From the NCBI GenBank assembly GCA_000403315.2, contig KE159639.1, positions 285,826 to 349,825 of the forward strand: 64,000 nt of DNA, given 5' to 3'. The notes under the pieces were generated by a model. The model was not told the origin of the DNA, did not search any database, and saw nothing but the letters and a program-made list of their open reading frames with translations. This document shows positions 52,109 to 61,431 of this stretch, in pieces. A program made the position numbers and the translations under genes. Source of the DNA: Lachnospiraceae bacterium A2. GTDB lineage: Bacteria > Bacillota > Clostridia > Lachnospirales > Lachnospiraceae. Positions within the stretch are counted from its first letter, which is position 1; the number at the start of each line of letters is the position of its first letter.

Positions 52109-53434
52109 TTAGTATTTCCCAAAATCACCTTCCAGGGAAATAATCTTTTCATTCTCCTCCGGTGCACGGTAATTATTGGTTTCCTGCATACTTACAAAGC
52201 TGTTATCCACATTCCGCAGCTTGTAATTCCCAACCAGATGGCGGAGTGTTGCCGCCTGGTTGGACAGCTCCTCGCTGGCCGCCGCACATTCCTGGCTGGT
52301 AGCGGAATTGGTCTGGGTTACCTGGGATACCTGGTTAATTGCCTGGTCAATCTGTGTCACTGCTGTTGCCTGGTCATTGGACGCCACTGCAATGCTGTGG
52401 GTCAGTTCTACCACCTGCTCAATCTTATGCATGATTTCTGACAGGGAACCGCTGGTTTCCTGTGCAAGCTTGGAGCCAAGGCCAACCTTGTGGATAGAAT
52501 CCTCAATCATTTCTGCCGTTTCGCTTGCTGCAGAAGCGCTCTTTCCTGCAAGGTTCCGCACTTCCTCTGCAACCACTGCAAAGCCTTTCCCATGGATGCC
52601 GGCCCTTGCCGCTTCCACTGCTGCGTTCAGCGCAAGGATGTTGGTCTGGAAAGCAATATCGTCAATGACTTTGATAATCTTGGAAATATTCTCAGAAGCC
52701 TCGTTAATGTCTGTCATTGCACCCATCATCTCTGACATGCTGTCATTGATGGTAATGGCTTCTTTCCCCATATTTTCCACCAAGTCATTTGCTTCATTAA
52801 TCTGCTCTACATTTACCTTTGTCCGTTCTGCAATCTCATTCATGGATGCAGTAATTTCTTCTGTTGCGCTTGCCTGCTGGGTTGCTCCCTGAGCCAATGC
52901 CTGGCTGGCATCGGAAACCTGTTCTGCGCCTACTGTTACCTGCATGGTGGATTCCCTGATATCGGAAAGCATCTTGTGGTTCTCTTTTACCATGTCCTCC
53001 AAGGCATTGCCCAAAACGTCCTTGCTGCTTTTTGGCTTTACTTCCACAGTCAGGTCGCCGGCTGCAATTTTCTCAGAAATTTCGCCCTGGTACTTGATGT
53101 TATCTACTATTTTCTGGAATTCATCCACAACTGCGCCGAATTCATCATCCTTTAACTTTTTGAGTGTAATATTTGCATTGCCCATTGCGATTTCCCTTGC
53201 AGCTTCGCTTAAAATCTCCAAAGAAAGGCGGATATCCCTGATAATGCTGACAGACAGGAATACCGAAAATCCCAATGTGGCCGCAAGCAGGACTACCAAG
53301 ATAATCTGTTCCTTCATGGTATCTGCATCAGAAGATGCCAGAACATTATAGCTGATTATGCCCATTATAAGAATCAGCAGTCCTATAATCCCAAAGCCGG
53401 CAATTAACCGTGTCCTCATTTTAACGCTACTCAT
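52109..53434 (-). CDS. Methyl-accepting chemotaxis protein without an outside sensor domain
   Basis: 441 residues. Two membrane segments (about 9-29 and 43-64) are only some 13 residues apart, so there is no ligand-binding domain outside. A HAMP-like segment follows, then the signalling hairpin with [20 protein letters not shown] and [15 protein letters not shown], flanked by methylation helices rich in Gln/Glu. Last gene of the cheR-cheB-cheY-cheA-cheW cluster, so it may work as its core receptor or an internal-signal sensor. Confidence 0.92.
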   Translation of the reverse strand: MSSVKMRTRLIAGFGIIGLLILIMGIISYNVLASSDADTMKEQIILVVLLAATLGFSVFLSVSIIRDIRLSLEILSEAAREIAMGNANITLKKLKDDEFGAVVDEFQKIVDNIKYQGEISEKIAAGDLTVEVKPKSSKDVLGNALEDMVKENHKMLSDIRESTMQVTVGAEQVSDASQALAQGATQQASATEEITASMNEIAERTKVNVEQINEANDLVENMGKEAITINDSMSEMMGAMTDINEASENISKIIKVIDDIAFQTNILALNAAVEAARAGIHGKGFAVVAEEVRNLAGKSASAASETAEMIEDSIHKVGLGSKLAQETSGSLSEIMHKIEQVVELTHSIAVASNDQATAVTQIDQAINQVSQVTQTNSATSQECAAASEELSNQAATLRHLVGNYKLRNVDNSFVSMQETNNYRAPEENEKIISLEGDFGKY

Positions 53435-53487
53435 TTTTCATCATCCTCCTTGTTGTCTTCCCGTCACAAAATTTTGGGCCCTTCCTG

Positions 53488-54009
53488 CTATTCCGGCATT
53501 GTGGGGTCTTCATCCCTGATTAGCTTTTCTGGGTCCAACAACAGCTTCACTTCGTCTGATACCCTCACTAAGCCAAACACATACCGATCTCTTCCATAAC
53601 TGTTTTGATTCAACGATGGAGGTGGGATAATACTCTTCTCGTCCACGGTAATCACGTCTGCAATCTGCTCTACCACAAGCCCTACGGTTGTGGATTTCAC
53701 ATCAATAACAATAATACAGGTACGGTCCATATATTCAAAGGGCTCCTGCTTAAAGCGAACCTTCACATCAATGACAGGTATGATTTTACCCCTGATGTTG
53801 ATAAGCCCCTTGATGTAATCCTCTACTTCCGGGACGGGGGTAATGGTCTGGGCGCTGATAATCTCACTGACATAATTAATCGCAATCCCATAGCATTCCT
53901 CCCCAATGCGGAACGTCATGAATTTCCCTTTCTGGGTATCTTCCCCCAGTTCGTCCAGATCATCCAGTTCGTCTATCTCATTCAATACATCCATCAATTC
54001 TTCTGCCAT
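53488..54009 (-). CDS. cheW: Chemotaxis coupling protein CheW
   Basis: 173 residues. An acidic N-terminal tail (DVLNEIDELDDLDELGED) precedes the CheW domain, with YGIAINYVSEIISAQTITPV, KGLINIRGKIIPVIDV and GLVVEQIADVITVDE. Links receptors to CheA. Three bp after the cheA stop, so co-translated with it. Confidence 0.95.
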   Translation of the reverse strand: MAEELMDVLNEIDELDDLDELGEDTQKGKFMTFRIGEECYGIAINYVSEIISAQTITPVPEVEDYIKGLINIRGKIIPVIDVKVRFKQEPFEYMDRTCIIVIDVKSTTVGLVVEQIADVITVDEKSIIPPPSLNQNSYGRDRYVFGLVRVSDEVKLLLDPEKLIRDEDPTMPE

Positions 54010-54012
54010 GGC

Positions 54013-56139
54013 TTAACTCCTTTCCTGCCCAACAATTAAACCAGCAATATCCAGAATCAATGCAATGCTCCCATCCCCAAGCTGGGTACAGCCTGAAATG
54101 CCCCGCACCCTTTTTACATAGGAGGGAATCGGTTTAACTACGATTTCCTGCTCTGCAATTAACTGGTCGATAAATACGCTGATATATTTGTTCTCGTGCT
54201 CCAAAAGCACGACAATCCCATCTTCAATGTCCGTAACTGTATCGGACAGATGGTAAAATTCGTTCAGCCGGATAAAAGGATAACATTCTCCCCGGAGCAT
54301 CACGTATTCCTCGCCGTTTGGCTCCTTTACAATCATCTCTTTGCTAATCCTGACAAATTCCTTTACGGCATTTGTTTCAATAACAAAGGTGGAAGAAGCT
54401 ACCTGCATCACAATCCCATTAATAATAGCCAAGGTCAGCGGGATTTTCATAATCATTTCAGAACCGGCGCCTTCCATGCTGTCGATTTCCAGCTTGCCGC
54501 CGATGGCCTGGATATTCTTCACTACCACGTCCATCCCAACGCCGCGGCCGGAATACTCCGTTACCTGTTCCTTGGTAGAAAACCCTGCGTATGTAATGAA
54601 CTGGTAAATTTCCCGGTCGGAAAAATCAGACATGGGGCGGTTCCCAATCAGGCCGTTTGCCCTTGCCTTATTGTAGAGCACCTCTTTATTCAGTCCCTTG
54701 CCGTCGTCGCGGACAATGATATATACCTTGCCGCCTTCATTTTTAGCTTCCAGGGTAATCTTGCCCCTGGGGTTCTTCCCTGCGGCAATACGGTCTTCCT
54801 TATCTTCAATACCATGGTCCACAGAATTACGGATTAAGTGCATCAATGGGTCAGAAATATGCTCAATAATATTCTTATCCACTTCTGTGTTCTCGCCGAT
54901 GACTTCCAGCTCAATGTCCTTCCCCAGCTTCCGGGAAACATCAAAGACAATACGGTTCATCTTCTGGAAGGTATTCGTCAGCGGCATCATACGCATGGAC
55001 ATAATTACATCCTGCAGCTCAGTGGTAATCTTAGACAGCTGCCCAGCAGCCTTCTGGAAATTCGTAAGGTCAAGCCCGGGCACCTTTAAGTCTGGGTTCT
55101 GCAAAACTACCGCCTCGGAAATGACAAGCTCCCCAATCATATCCATCAGGGCGTCCATCTTCTCTACGTTTACGCTGATGTAGGACTGCTTGTGGGAAGG
55201 CTTCGGCTGGCTCTTTGCCAGTTTTTTCCCTTTCCCGGTTTCCTTGCCTTTGATGACATAATCCCCGGGGGTAGGCTCCTTCTTCTTTTCCTTTTCTGCT
55301 TCTTTCTTATCTTCAAGCTCAATGACAATATGTTCCGGCCCATGGTCATGGAAACCCATTTCAAACTCCTGCTTGGTGCAGTCGTTGATTTCTACCCGGT
55401 CCATGCCGGAGGTATCACCGATGGCATTTAAAATATCGTCTTTGGTGCACTGGCACTTAATCAGCATATGGAAGCCGTCTTCCAAAATCACTGCGCCGCT
55501 GTCCTCATTGGTAATGATGTCATCCGGCATATATTCCATATCCTCGGCAATCTCCTTCAAGGAATACACTGCCGTATATGCCCTGATATTGCACATTTCC
55601 GTATCGCCCCGGTAATAAATGGATGCCTTGAAATATTTATTGCTTTCCGTCCCGGTAGGCGCGATATAGAACTGGCTGGGCGCCACATATTCATTTTCCG
55701 GCGGCAGTTCCTCGCCCTGCTCCTCAATCCCTGATTTCAGGCGCTTTAAAAACCTGTCAATATCTGCTACTATCTTTGTTTCATCGCCATCCGGCGTTTC
55801 GCCCTCCTTAATCTTATCCAGTTCCCCTGTGATAAAATCAGCCACGTCAAGCACATGGTCTACCAATTCCAAATGCGGGACGTTATCGGGATGGGACTCC
55901 CTCAAATAGTAAAATACGTCTTCCAGCTTGTGGGATACTTTTGTGATATTCTCATACATCATAATACCAGAAGATCCCTTTATGGTATGCATGACACGGA
56001 AAATCTCATTGATGGAGGTTTCATCAAAACAATCTTCGTCCTTTTTCTCCAGCACAGTATTCTGGAGGTCCCCTAATAACTGCTCGCTTTCATATAGAAA
56101 CATATCCAGCATACTGTCTGTGTTAAAATCCTCTGCCAT
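54013..56139 (-). CDS. cheA: Chemotaxis histidine kinase CheA
   Basis: 708 residues with all CheA domains: Hpt (His51 in IFRVMHTIKGSSGIM), a P2-like region near 165-270, a basic linker, P3 dimerisation (VNVEKMDALMDMIGELVISE), the kinase P4 (LIRNSVDHGIEDKEDR and GRGVGMDVVVKNI) and a CheW-like P5 at the end. Autophosphorylates when receptors signal and feeds CheY and CheB. Confidence 0.97.
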   Translation of the reverse strand: MAEDFNTDSMLDMFLYESEQLLGDLQNTVLEKKDEDCFDETSINEIFRVMHTIKGSSGIMMYENITKVSHKLEDVFYYLRESHPDNVPHLELVDHVLDVADFITGELDKIKEGETPDGDETKIVADIDRFLKRLKSGIEEQGEELPPENEYVAPSQFYIAPTGTESNKYFKASIYYRGDTEMCNIRAYTAVYSLKEIAEDMEYMPDDIITNEDSGAVILEDGFHMLIKCQCTKDDILNAIGDTSGMDRVEINDCTKQEFEMGFHDHGPEHIVIELEDKKEAEKEKKKEPTPGDYVIKGKETGKGKKLAKSQPKPSHKQSYISVNVEKMDALMDMIGELVISEAVVLQNPDLKVPGLDLTNFQKAAGQLSKITTELQDVIMSMRMMPLTNTFQKMNRIVFDVSRKLGKDIELEVIGENTEVDKNIIEHISDPLMHLIRNSVDHGIEDKEDRIAAGKNPRGKITLEAKNEGGKVYIIVRDDGKGLNKEVLYNKARANGLIGNRPMSDFSDREIYQFITYAGFSTKEQVTEYSGRGVGMDVVVKNIQAIGGKLEIDSMEGAGSEMIMKIPLTLAIINGIVMQVASSTFVIETNAVKEFVRISKEMIVKEPNGEEYVMLRGECYPFIRLNEFYHLSDTVTDIEDGIVVLLEHENKYISVFIDQLIAEQEIVVKPIPSYVKRVRGISGCTQLGDGSIALILDIAGLIVGQERS

Positions 56140-56195
56140 TTTTTAGCCCCCTTTCTTCCCATTGTGCTTATTAAATCTTCTTTTTCCTGCTGCCA

Positions 56196-56588
56196 TCATA
56201 TCAGTTCCAACTTCTTCAGTATTTTTTCAAATTTTTCCAAATCAATGGGCTTCCCGGAATAAATAGTGCATCCCATCTCAAATGCTTTTTTCACATTGCG
56301 TTCTTCATTCAGGGCTGTCGTCATAATGATTTTCACCCCGTCATTGCCCTTAATCCCCCGTTCCTTTTCAATGTCACGGATGGCCTTTAAGGCTTGGTAG
56401 CCGTCCAGTACCGGCATCATAACATCAAGGCATATCAGGTCGTAAGGCTCTCCATCTTCCAATGCCATCATGAATGCGTCCACTGCTTCTTCCCCATCCA
56501 CAGTAATGTCGCATTCCCCATACTTTTCCAGATAATTCGTCATGAATTTACGGCTTGCGAAATCATCCTCTGCCAGTAAAATTTTCAT
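56196..56588 (-). CDS. CheY-like single-domain response regulator
   Basis: 130 residues, a single receiver domain: acidic pocket in LLAEDDFASRKFM, phospho-acceptor Asp55 in LICLDVMMPVLDGYQ, conserved Thr/Ser and Lys in MTTALNEER and SGKPIDLEKF. Between cheB and cheA, it is the likely CheA target that switches the motor, though it is more distant from classical CheY than usual. Confidence 0.9.
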   Translation of the reverse strand: MKILLAEDDFASRKFMTNYLEKYGECDITVDGEEAVDAFMMALEDGEPYDLICLDVMMPVLDGYQALKAIRDIEKERGIKGNDGVKIIMTTALNEERNVKKAFEMGCTIYSGKPIDLEKFEKILKKLELI

Positions 56589-56605
56589 ATCCTCTGTTCT
56601 CCTTT

Positions 56606-57628
56606 CTAAGTTGCCTTTAAGACACTGTAAACTTTATTTGCTATATTTGAAAGTTCCGTCTGATACTGGACTGCCCCAATATCAAAAGCAACTTTTGGCA
56701 TCCCATACACAACGCAGCTTGCTTCATCCTGCCCAATGGTAATGGCTCCGGCGTTTCGCATCTCCAGCAGCCCCTTGGCTCCATCGCCGCCCATGCCGGT
56801 AAGGATTACCCCCACTGCATCTTTCTTCGCCGCCTTTGCGACGGACTGGAAGAGCACGTCTACAGAAGGGCAGTGCCCGCTGACTTTTTCCCCGTGCTTA
56901 CACTCCACCTGGTACATCCCATTGACTTTTATCAGGCGCATCTGCTTATCCCCGGGGGCAATCAGTACCTGCCCCGGCAGCACCCGGTCGCCTGTCACTG
57001 CCTCTTTTACCATAACCTGGCACTGGTTATTCAATCGGTTGGCATACATCTGGGTAAATCCCGGGGGCATATGCTGCACAATCACTACGCCCGGGATATC
57101 TTTCCGGAACTGGCGTACCACATCGTAAATAGCCTCCGTCCCTCCGGTAGACGCCCCGATGGCAACCACCATATTGCTTTTCAGGCTGCTCTTGGCCCCG
57201 ATTGGGAAAGTTTCCGCCCGCTTCATCCTCCCGACCTTAACCGTGGAAGCTATCTTTATCTTCGTCCCCAGCTCTTTCCGAAGGAAGGCGCTGACTTTAC
57301 CCCGGTCTACGGTACTGGGCTTGCATACAAAGTCCACCGCCCCGGCTTCCATGGCGTCAAAAACTTTCTCGTCCAGGGCGCTGATGACAACCACCGGCAA
57401 TGGGTACTGGGGCAGCAATTTCCTTAAAAATTCAATCCCGCCCATCCTCGGCATCTCCACATCCAGCGTCATTACGTCCGGGCGGTATTTCAAGATTGCG
57501 TCCCGCGCCGCATAAGCGTCCCCTGCCTGGGCCACTACCTCTATATATGGGTCCTCGCTCAGGCTCTGCACCAACAGATTACGAAACAGCATCGAATCAT
57601 CTACCACTAACACTTTGATTTTACGCAT
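56606..57628 (-). CDS. cheB: Chemotaxis methylesterase CheB
   Basis: 340 residues: receiver domain with Asp56 in VMTLDVEMPRMGGIEF, then the methylesterase with Ser in AIGASTGGTEAI, His in VIVQHMPPGFT and Asp in VILTGMGGDGAKG. Removes methyl groups from receptors when phosphorylated by CheA. Full length, 17 bp before the CheY-like gene. Confidence 0.97.
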   Translation of the reverse strand: MRKIKVLVVDDSMLFRNLLVQSLSEDPYIEVVAQAGDAYAARDAILKYRPDVMTLDVEMPRMGGIEFLRKLLPQYPLPVVVISALDEKVFDAMEAGAVDFVCKPSTVDRGKVSAFLRKELGTKIKIASTVKVGRMKRAETFPIGAKSSLKSNMVVAIGASTGGTEAIYDVVRQFRKDIPGVVIVQHMPPGFTQMYANRLNNQCQVMVKEAVTGDRVLPGQVLIAPGDKQMRLIKVNGMYQVECKHGEKVSGHCPSVDVLFQSVAKAAKKDAVGVILTGMGGDGAKGLLEMRNAGAITIGQDEASCVVYGMPKVAFDIGAVQYQTELSNIANKVYSVLKAT

Positions 57629-57661
57629 CCTGTTTACCTGCTTTCTCTCTTACTCGCTTCA

Positions 57662-58465
57662 TCACTTACGGTATATGGACGGCTCTATATACTGGAAATT
57701 ATTGCCTTTCCTGTCAATGGATTCTGTCGTCCCAACAAACAGGTAGCCTCCCGGCTCCAGATAGTCGTAAACTTTCCGAAGAAGTTCCTGCTTCGTTGCA
57801 TCGTCAAAATATATCATTACATTCCGCATAAAAACCACATGGAATTTCTTGCGGAAAGGAAATGGGTTCATAAGGTTAAACTGCCGGAAAATCACTTCTT
57901 TTTTCAGTTCTGGCGCAGCCTGGTATTCCAGCCCGTTCAGCCTTTTAAAATAACGCCTTTTCCAGTTCTCCGGCAAAGGGTCTATCTGTTCCTTTAAATA
58001 CTTCCCCCTCTGGGCCTGCTGGAGCACCTTTGTGGAAAGGTCTGTAGCCAGCACCCTTGTGTCCCACCCGCTGTGGTCCATGCCGAAAAAATCCTTAAGC
58101 ACCATTGCAATGGTATAAGGCTCCTCCCCCGTCGAGGATGCCGCAGACCAGATACGGACATCCTTCCTGGCAGCCTCTTTGGCCTTAATCTGGGGCAGCA
58201 CGTTCTTTTTCAGGTAGTCCATATGCTCAAATTCCCGCATGAAATATGTATGGTTCGTGGTAAGCACATTAATCAGGTTCCGGGCTTCTTCCCCCTTAGG
58301 GTTGCGCTCCACTTTCGTCATATATTCATCATATCCGCTGTAACCGTTCCGCAGAAGGTAATTCTCCATCCTACCGTTTACCAAAACTTGTTTTCCTGTA
58401 AGGTCGATTCCGTACTTCTGCTTCACAAAGACTGCAATCCGACGAAATTCCTGTTCCGTAATCAT
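57662..58465 (-). CDS. cheR: Chemotaxis methyltransferase CheR
   Basis: 267 residues. A small helical N-domain is followed by a SAM-binding domain with RIWSAASSTGEEPYTIAMVL, VLATDLSTKVLQQAQRG and VFMRNVMIYFDDATKQ. Methylates receptor glutamates. First gene of the operon, after a 250-bp gap with an 80-bp tandem repeat. Confidence 0.97.
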   Translation of the reverse strand: MITEQEFRRIAVFVKQKYGIDLTGKQVLVNGRMENYLLRNGYSGYDEYMTKVERNPKGEEARNLINVLTTNHTYFMREFEHMDYLKKNVLPQIKAKEAARKDVRIWSAASSTGEEPYTIAMVLKDFFGMDHSGWDTRVLATDLSTKVLQQAQRGKYLKEQIDPLPENWKRRYFKRLNGLEYQAAPELKKEVIFRQFNLMNPFPFRKKFHVVFMRNVMIYFDDATKQELLRKVYDYLEPGGYLFVGTTESIDRKGNNFQYIEPSIYRK

Positions 58466-58500
58466 AACCCGCTAACTCCTCTAAATTAATTTCTATCATA

Positions 58501-58660
58501 CCATATGCTCCGCACATGGTATGGTAAAGCCCATGCCACTCCGCTTCGCTTCGGGCCGTATCATAGCTATCGCTATTATACCATATGCTCCGCACATGGT
58601 ATGCTAAAGCCCATGCCACTCCGCTTCGCTTCGGGCCGTATCATAGCTATCGCTATTATA
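58501..58660. repeat. Two tandem 80-bp repeats upstream of cheR
   Basis: Units 58501-58580 and 58581-58660 differ at one base (58524 G, 58604 C), and the first 6 bp of a third unit follow. Each unit holds CCATATG-CTCCGCA-CATGGTATG and ATAGC-TAT-CGCTAT palindromes. Only two units, 80 bp long and without spacers, so not a CRISPR. It lies where the cheR leader would be. Confidence 0.9.
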
Positions 58661-58722
58661 CCATATTCCCACCATATCATCTATGGTACTATATTCACCC
58701 CTATTTGTCAATTCTGTTCGCA

Positions 58723-59805
58723 CTATCCCTCGTCATGGTGGAACTGCCTATGTACCTTAAAAAATACATTTGCAATTTCCGGGTCAAACAGCACGCCGCT
58801 GCCTTTTTCAATGATTTTCAGGCTTTCCTCGCTGCTGTATGCCTCCTTATAGCCGCGTTTCCCAAGGAGCGTATCATACATATCAAGGATTGTGGTAATT
58901 CTTGCCGATAATGGGATATCCTTCCCTTTGACGCTGGGATACCCCTTCCCGTCCCACCTTGCATGGTGGTAGCGGGCAATCTCAATTGCCATGGGCAGGA
59001 AACTGTTTTCCGGCGTACTGCCATAAACCCGTTCCAAAATCTCTGCCCCGCATTCCACATGCTGCTTTACAATCCCGTGTTCCCTCTCGTTCCATTCCTC
59101 CGTCCCAAGCAGCAGGTTGCAGGGGGCTTGGATGTTCCCAATGTCGTGGAGCCGGGACGCCACCTCAATGGTGTTGATAAAGCTTTCGGAAATGTCTTCT
59201 GTAAATTCCGGGCTGAACTGCAGGCTCTGGGCCAGCAGGCGGCAGTTATAGGAAACATTCCCCACATGTCGGCCTACATTAAAATCCTTGCCTTGCTCCA
59301 GGGTTGCAAGGGCATAGAGGATATTCTTCTGCTCATCCTCAATCCGCCTTGCCTGGCTGCTGATGACGCTGTGGAGCCGGCGGTTATTCTGCTCCAGCTC
59401 CTGCTGCATTTCATATATTTTCAGATGGTTCTTCACCCGCATGGTCACCTCTGCCATATCGAAGGGCTTTCCAATGTAGTCCACAGCCCCCAGCTTAAAG
59501 CCCCGCTCCTTGTCCTGGCTGGAATCCGCCGCTGAAATAAAAATAATTGGAATATCCCTTGTAATGGGGTTTTCTTTCAGCCGCTCACAGAATTCATACC
59601 CGTCCATCTCCGGCATAAACACATCCAGAAGGATAAGCTGGGGCAGCTTCTCCGCAATCAGCTTTGTTGCTTCGCAGGCGCTGCTGGCACATCTGGGCGT
59701 ATAGCCCATCTCCGAAATGATGCTTTCTAAAATCATCACATTCGTTTCCACATCATCCACAATTAAAATCTGCGGTGCGGTGCCGTTCCGTTCCATATAT
59801 TCCAT
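58723..59805 (-). CDS. Response regulator with an HD-GYP-like output domain
   Basis: 360 residues: receiver 10-130 with Asp61 in LILLDVFMPEMDGYEF, a coiled linker, then an HD domain with ASRLHDIGNIQAP, VKQHVECGAEILERV and ARYHHARWDGKGYPSVKG. The DGKGYP block is that of HD-GYP enzymes that break down cyclic di-GMP; the GYP motif proper is shifted, so activity should be treated as likely rather than certain. ATG at 59805 follows GGAGGG and lies 2 bp after the kinase stop. Confidence 0.88.
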   Translation of the reverse strand: MEYMERNGTAPQILIVDDVETNVMILESIISEMGYTPRCASSACEATKLIAEKLPQLILLDVFMPEMDGYEFCERLKENPITRDIPIIFISAADSSQDKERGFKLGAVDYIGKPFDMAEVTMRVKNHLKIYEMQQELEQNNRRLHSVISSQARRIEDEQKNILYALATLEQGKDFNVGRHVGNVSYNCRLLAQSLQFSPEFTEDISESFINTIEVASRLHDIGNIQAPCNLLLGTEEWNEREHGIVKQHVECGAEILERVYGSTPENSFLPMAIEIARYHHARWDGKGYPSVKGKDIPLSARITTILDMYDTLLGKRGYKEAYSSEESLKIIEKGSGVLFDPEIANVFFKVHRQFHHDEG

Positions 59806-59807
59806 AT

Positions 59808-61256
59808 CTATATCCCTCCGATGTTTTCCTCGAACAGCCCCTTTAAATTATTGAACTGTTCCATGGCCTTATCATATTTTTCCTTGCGGACGTTCATCTC
59901 AAGGCGGAAGGCCGCTTTCTTAATTTCCTGCGAGCCTTCGTCCACAAGCTCTTTGATGTTATGGGAAAATGACTCCGCCCGGTCCCATGCCCCGACTTCC
60001 ATGCAGATAATCAGCTTCTCCATTTTACTTCGGAGTTCTTCCACATTTTCTGGAGTTCCATAATGGAAAATTTCCCCGATATTTTCAAATTTGGACATAT
60101 CCTGGTTCTGGTTGATAAACTCAAACTGCCCGCGGACGCTGTTTTCCTCTTTCTTATCCTGCGCCAGATGGAGCCTTACAGAATAAGAAAAGCTGCTGCC
60201 CTTCCCCTTCTCGCTGTCCAGATGGATGCTCCCGTGCATCAGTTCCACCAACTGCTTGGTAATCGCAAGGCCAAGGCCCGTGCCGCCGTATTTTCTGGTA
60301 ATGGAGGCGTCTACCTGGGAAAAGCTTTTGAAAAGTTTGTCTTTTTCTTCCTGGGAAATCCCAATCCCTGTGTCAGAAACCACGAAAAACAGCTCAATTT
60401 CATCATCAAACTGGACTGTTTTCGTTACCTCTATATTAATGTAGCCCACGCTGGTAAACTTGACGGCATTGGACAGGAGGTTATTTAAGATCTGTGTCAG
60501 CCGCAGCTCATCCCCAATCAGGAATTCTGGGATTGCTTTGTCTATATTTACCATAATATGTAAGCCCTTGGAATTAATTGCCATAATATTTGTTTCTACC
60601 GCATGGTTTACCATTTGGTAAAAATTAAATTCCTTCTGCTCAAGAGTGAATTTCCCGGCTTCCAGCTTGGAGAAATCCAGAATGTTATTGATAATTGCGG
60701 ACATATTGACGCAGCACCGGGTAATGATGTCAAGGGTCCGTTTCTGCTCGCTGGTAGCCCCGGCCTCCAGCATGTTAGCCACATGGCCCTTGATGCCGTT
60801 TACCGGCGTCCTCAGCTCATGGGTGACATTTGCCACAAACTCGTTCCGCACCTTGATGGTTTCCTCCATCTCCTCCTTCATGCGCACCAGTTTCCGCTCG
60901 ATTTCAACCCATTTTGCCACATTGATGGCAAAAATAAGGCTGTAATCCTCCCCCACCACGGTTGTCATGCGCACAGGGAAACAGGTTCCGTTTTTCCGGT
61001 ACATCATGCCTTCCCGCATCGACGCCATTTTATCCAAAAAAGCCTTCGCCTCCCATTCTTCCTGCTGCAGTTCTGCCGGAAAAAGGGTAAAAAGGCTGAT
61101 ATTTTTCAGTTCTTCCCCATATCCAAGGTCTTCCCTTGCCTGTTTATTGCCATATAAAATATTCCCTGTATTGCTAAACCTTATAATAATCTCCAAAGCC
61201 ACATCCGCAAGACGATAAAAATCCTCTGCTTGGAATGTATCCTGTCCCTGCTCCAT
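59808..61256 (-). CDS. PAS sensor histidine kinase with C-terminal helical (Hpt-like) domain
   Basis: 482 residues from ATG at 61256 (GGAAGGGG 8 nt upstream); ATGs at 61277 and 61298 are alternatives. A longer frame to 61352 is ruled out by a promoter at 61320-61348. No membrane segment. A PAS domain (about 10-125) is followed by HisKA (VANVTHELRTPVNGIKG), ATPase (NNLLSNAVKFTS, VVSDTGIGI, GGTGLGLAITKQL) and a helical end near SFSHNIKEL that recalls an Hpt domain. Partner regulator is the next gene. Confidence 0.9.
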   Translation of the reverse strand: MEQGQDTFQAEDFYRLADVALEIIIRFSNTGNILYGNKQAREDLGYGEELKNISLFTLFPAELQQEEWEAKAFLDKMASMREGMMYRKNGTCFPVRMTTVVGEDYSLIFAINVAKWVEIERKLVRMKEEMEETIKVRNEFVANVTHELRTPVNGIKGHVANMLEAGATSEQKRTLDIITRCCVNMSAIINNILDFSKLEAGKFTLEQKEFNFYQMVNHAVETNIMAINSKGLHIMVNIDKAIPEFLIGDELRLTQILNNLLSNAVKFTSVGYINIEVTKTVQFDDEIELFFVVSDTGIGISQEEKDKLFKSFSQVDASITRKYGGTGLGLAITKQLVELMHGSIHLDSEKGKGSSFSYSVRLHLAQDKKEENSVRGQFEFINQNQDMSKFENIGEIFHYGTPENVEELRSKMEKLIICMEVGAWDRAESFSHNIKELVDEGSQEIKKAAFRLEMNVRKEKYDKAMEQFNNLKGLFEENIGGI

Positions 61257-61319
61257 TGCTCCTGCCCCTTCCTGCATGGTTTTGAACGAATGCTGCATTC
61301 TGCTTCTTTCGCTGGTTTT

Positions 61320-61348
61320 AGTATACTTTCTACAAAATTTCATGTCAA
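61320..61348 (-). promoter_or_regulatory. Sigma-A promoter of the kinase/HD-GYP operon
   Basis: Minus strand: TTGACA (61348-61343), 17 bp, TATACT (61325-61320). It starts within 10 bp of the end of the upstream terminator, so the two transcription units are packed tightly. Confidence 0.8.
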
Positions 61349-61351
61349 GCA

Positions 61352-61400
61352 AAAATTAGGGCCGCCGCATTAAGGATAATATTCCCTTAATGCGCAGCCC
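61352..61400 (-). terminator. Terminator of the FIST-MCP unit
   Basis: Minus strand: GGGCTGCGCATTAAGG (61400-61385) pairs with CCTTAATGCGGCGGCCC (61375-61359) and is followed by TAATTTTT. It lies 30 bp past the MCP stop. The GGGCTGCxGCATTAAG core recurs at 4737-4751. Confidence 0.8.
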
Positions 61401-61431
61401 AGCCATTGATGCCAGAAAGGATCCCTTCCCC

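Noticed and set aside
58501-58660. CRISPR array
   Set aside because: Only two directly adjoining 80-bp units with no spacers, no cas genes in the window.
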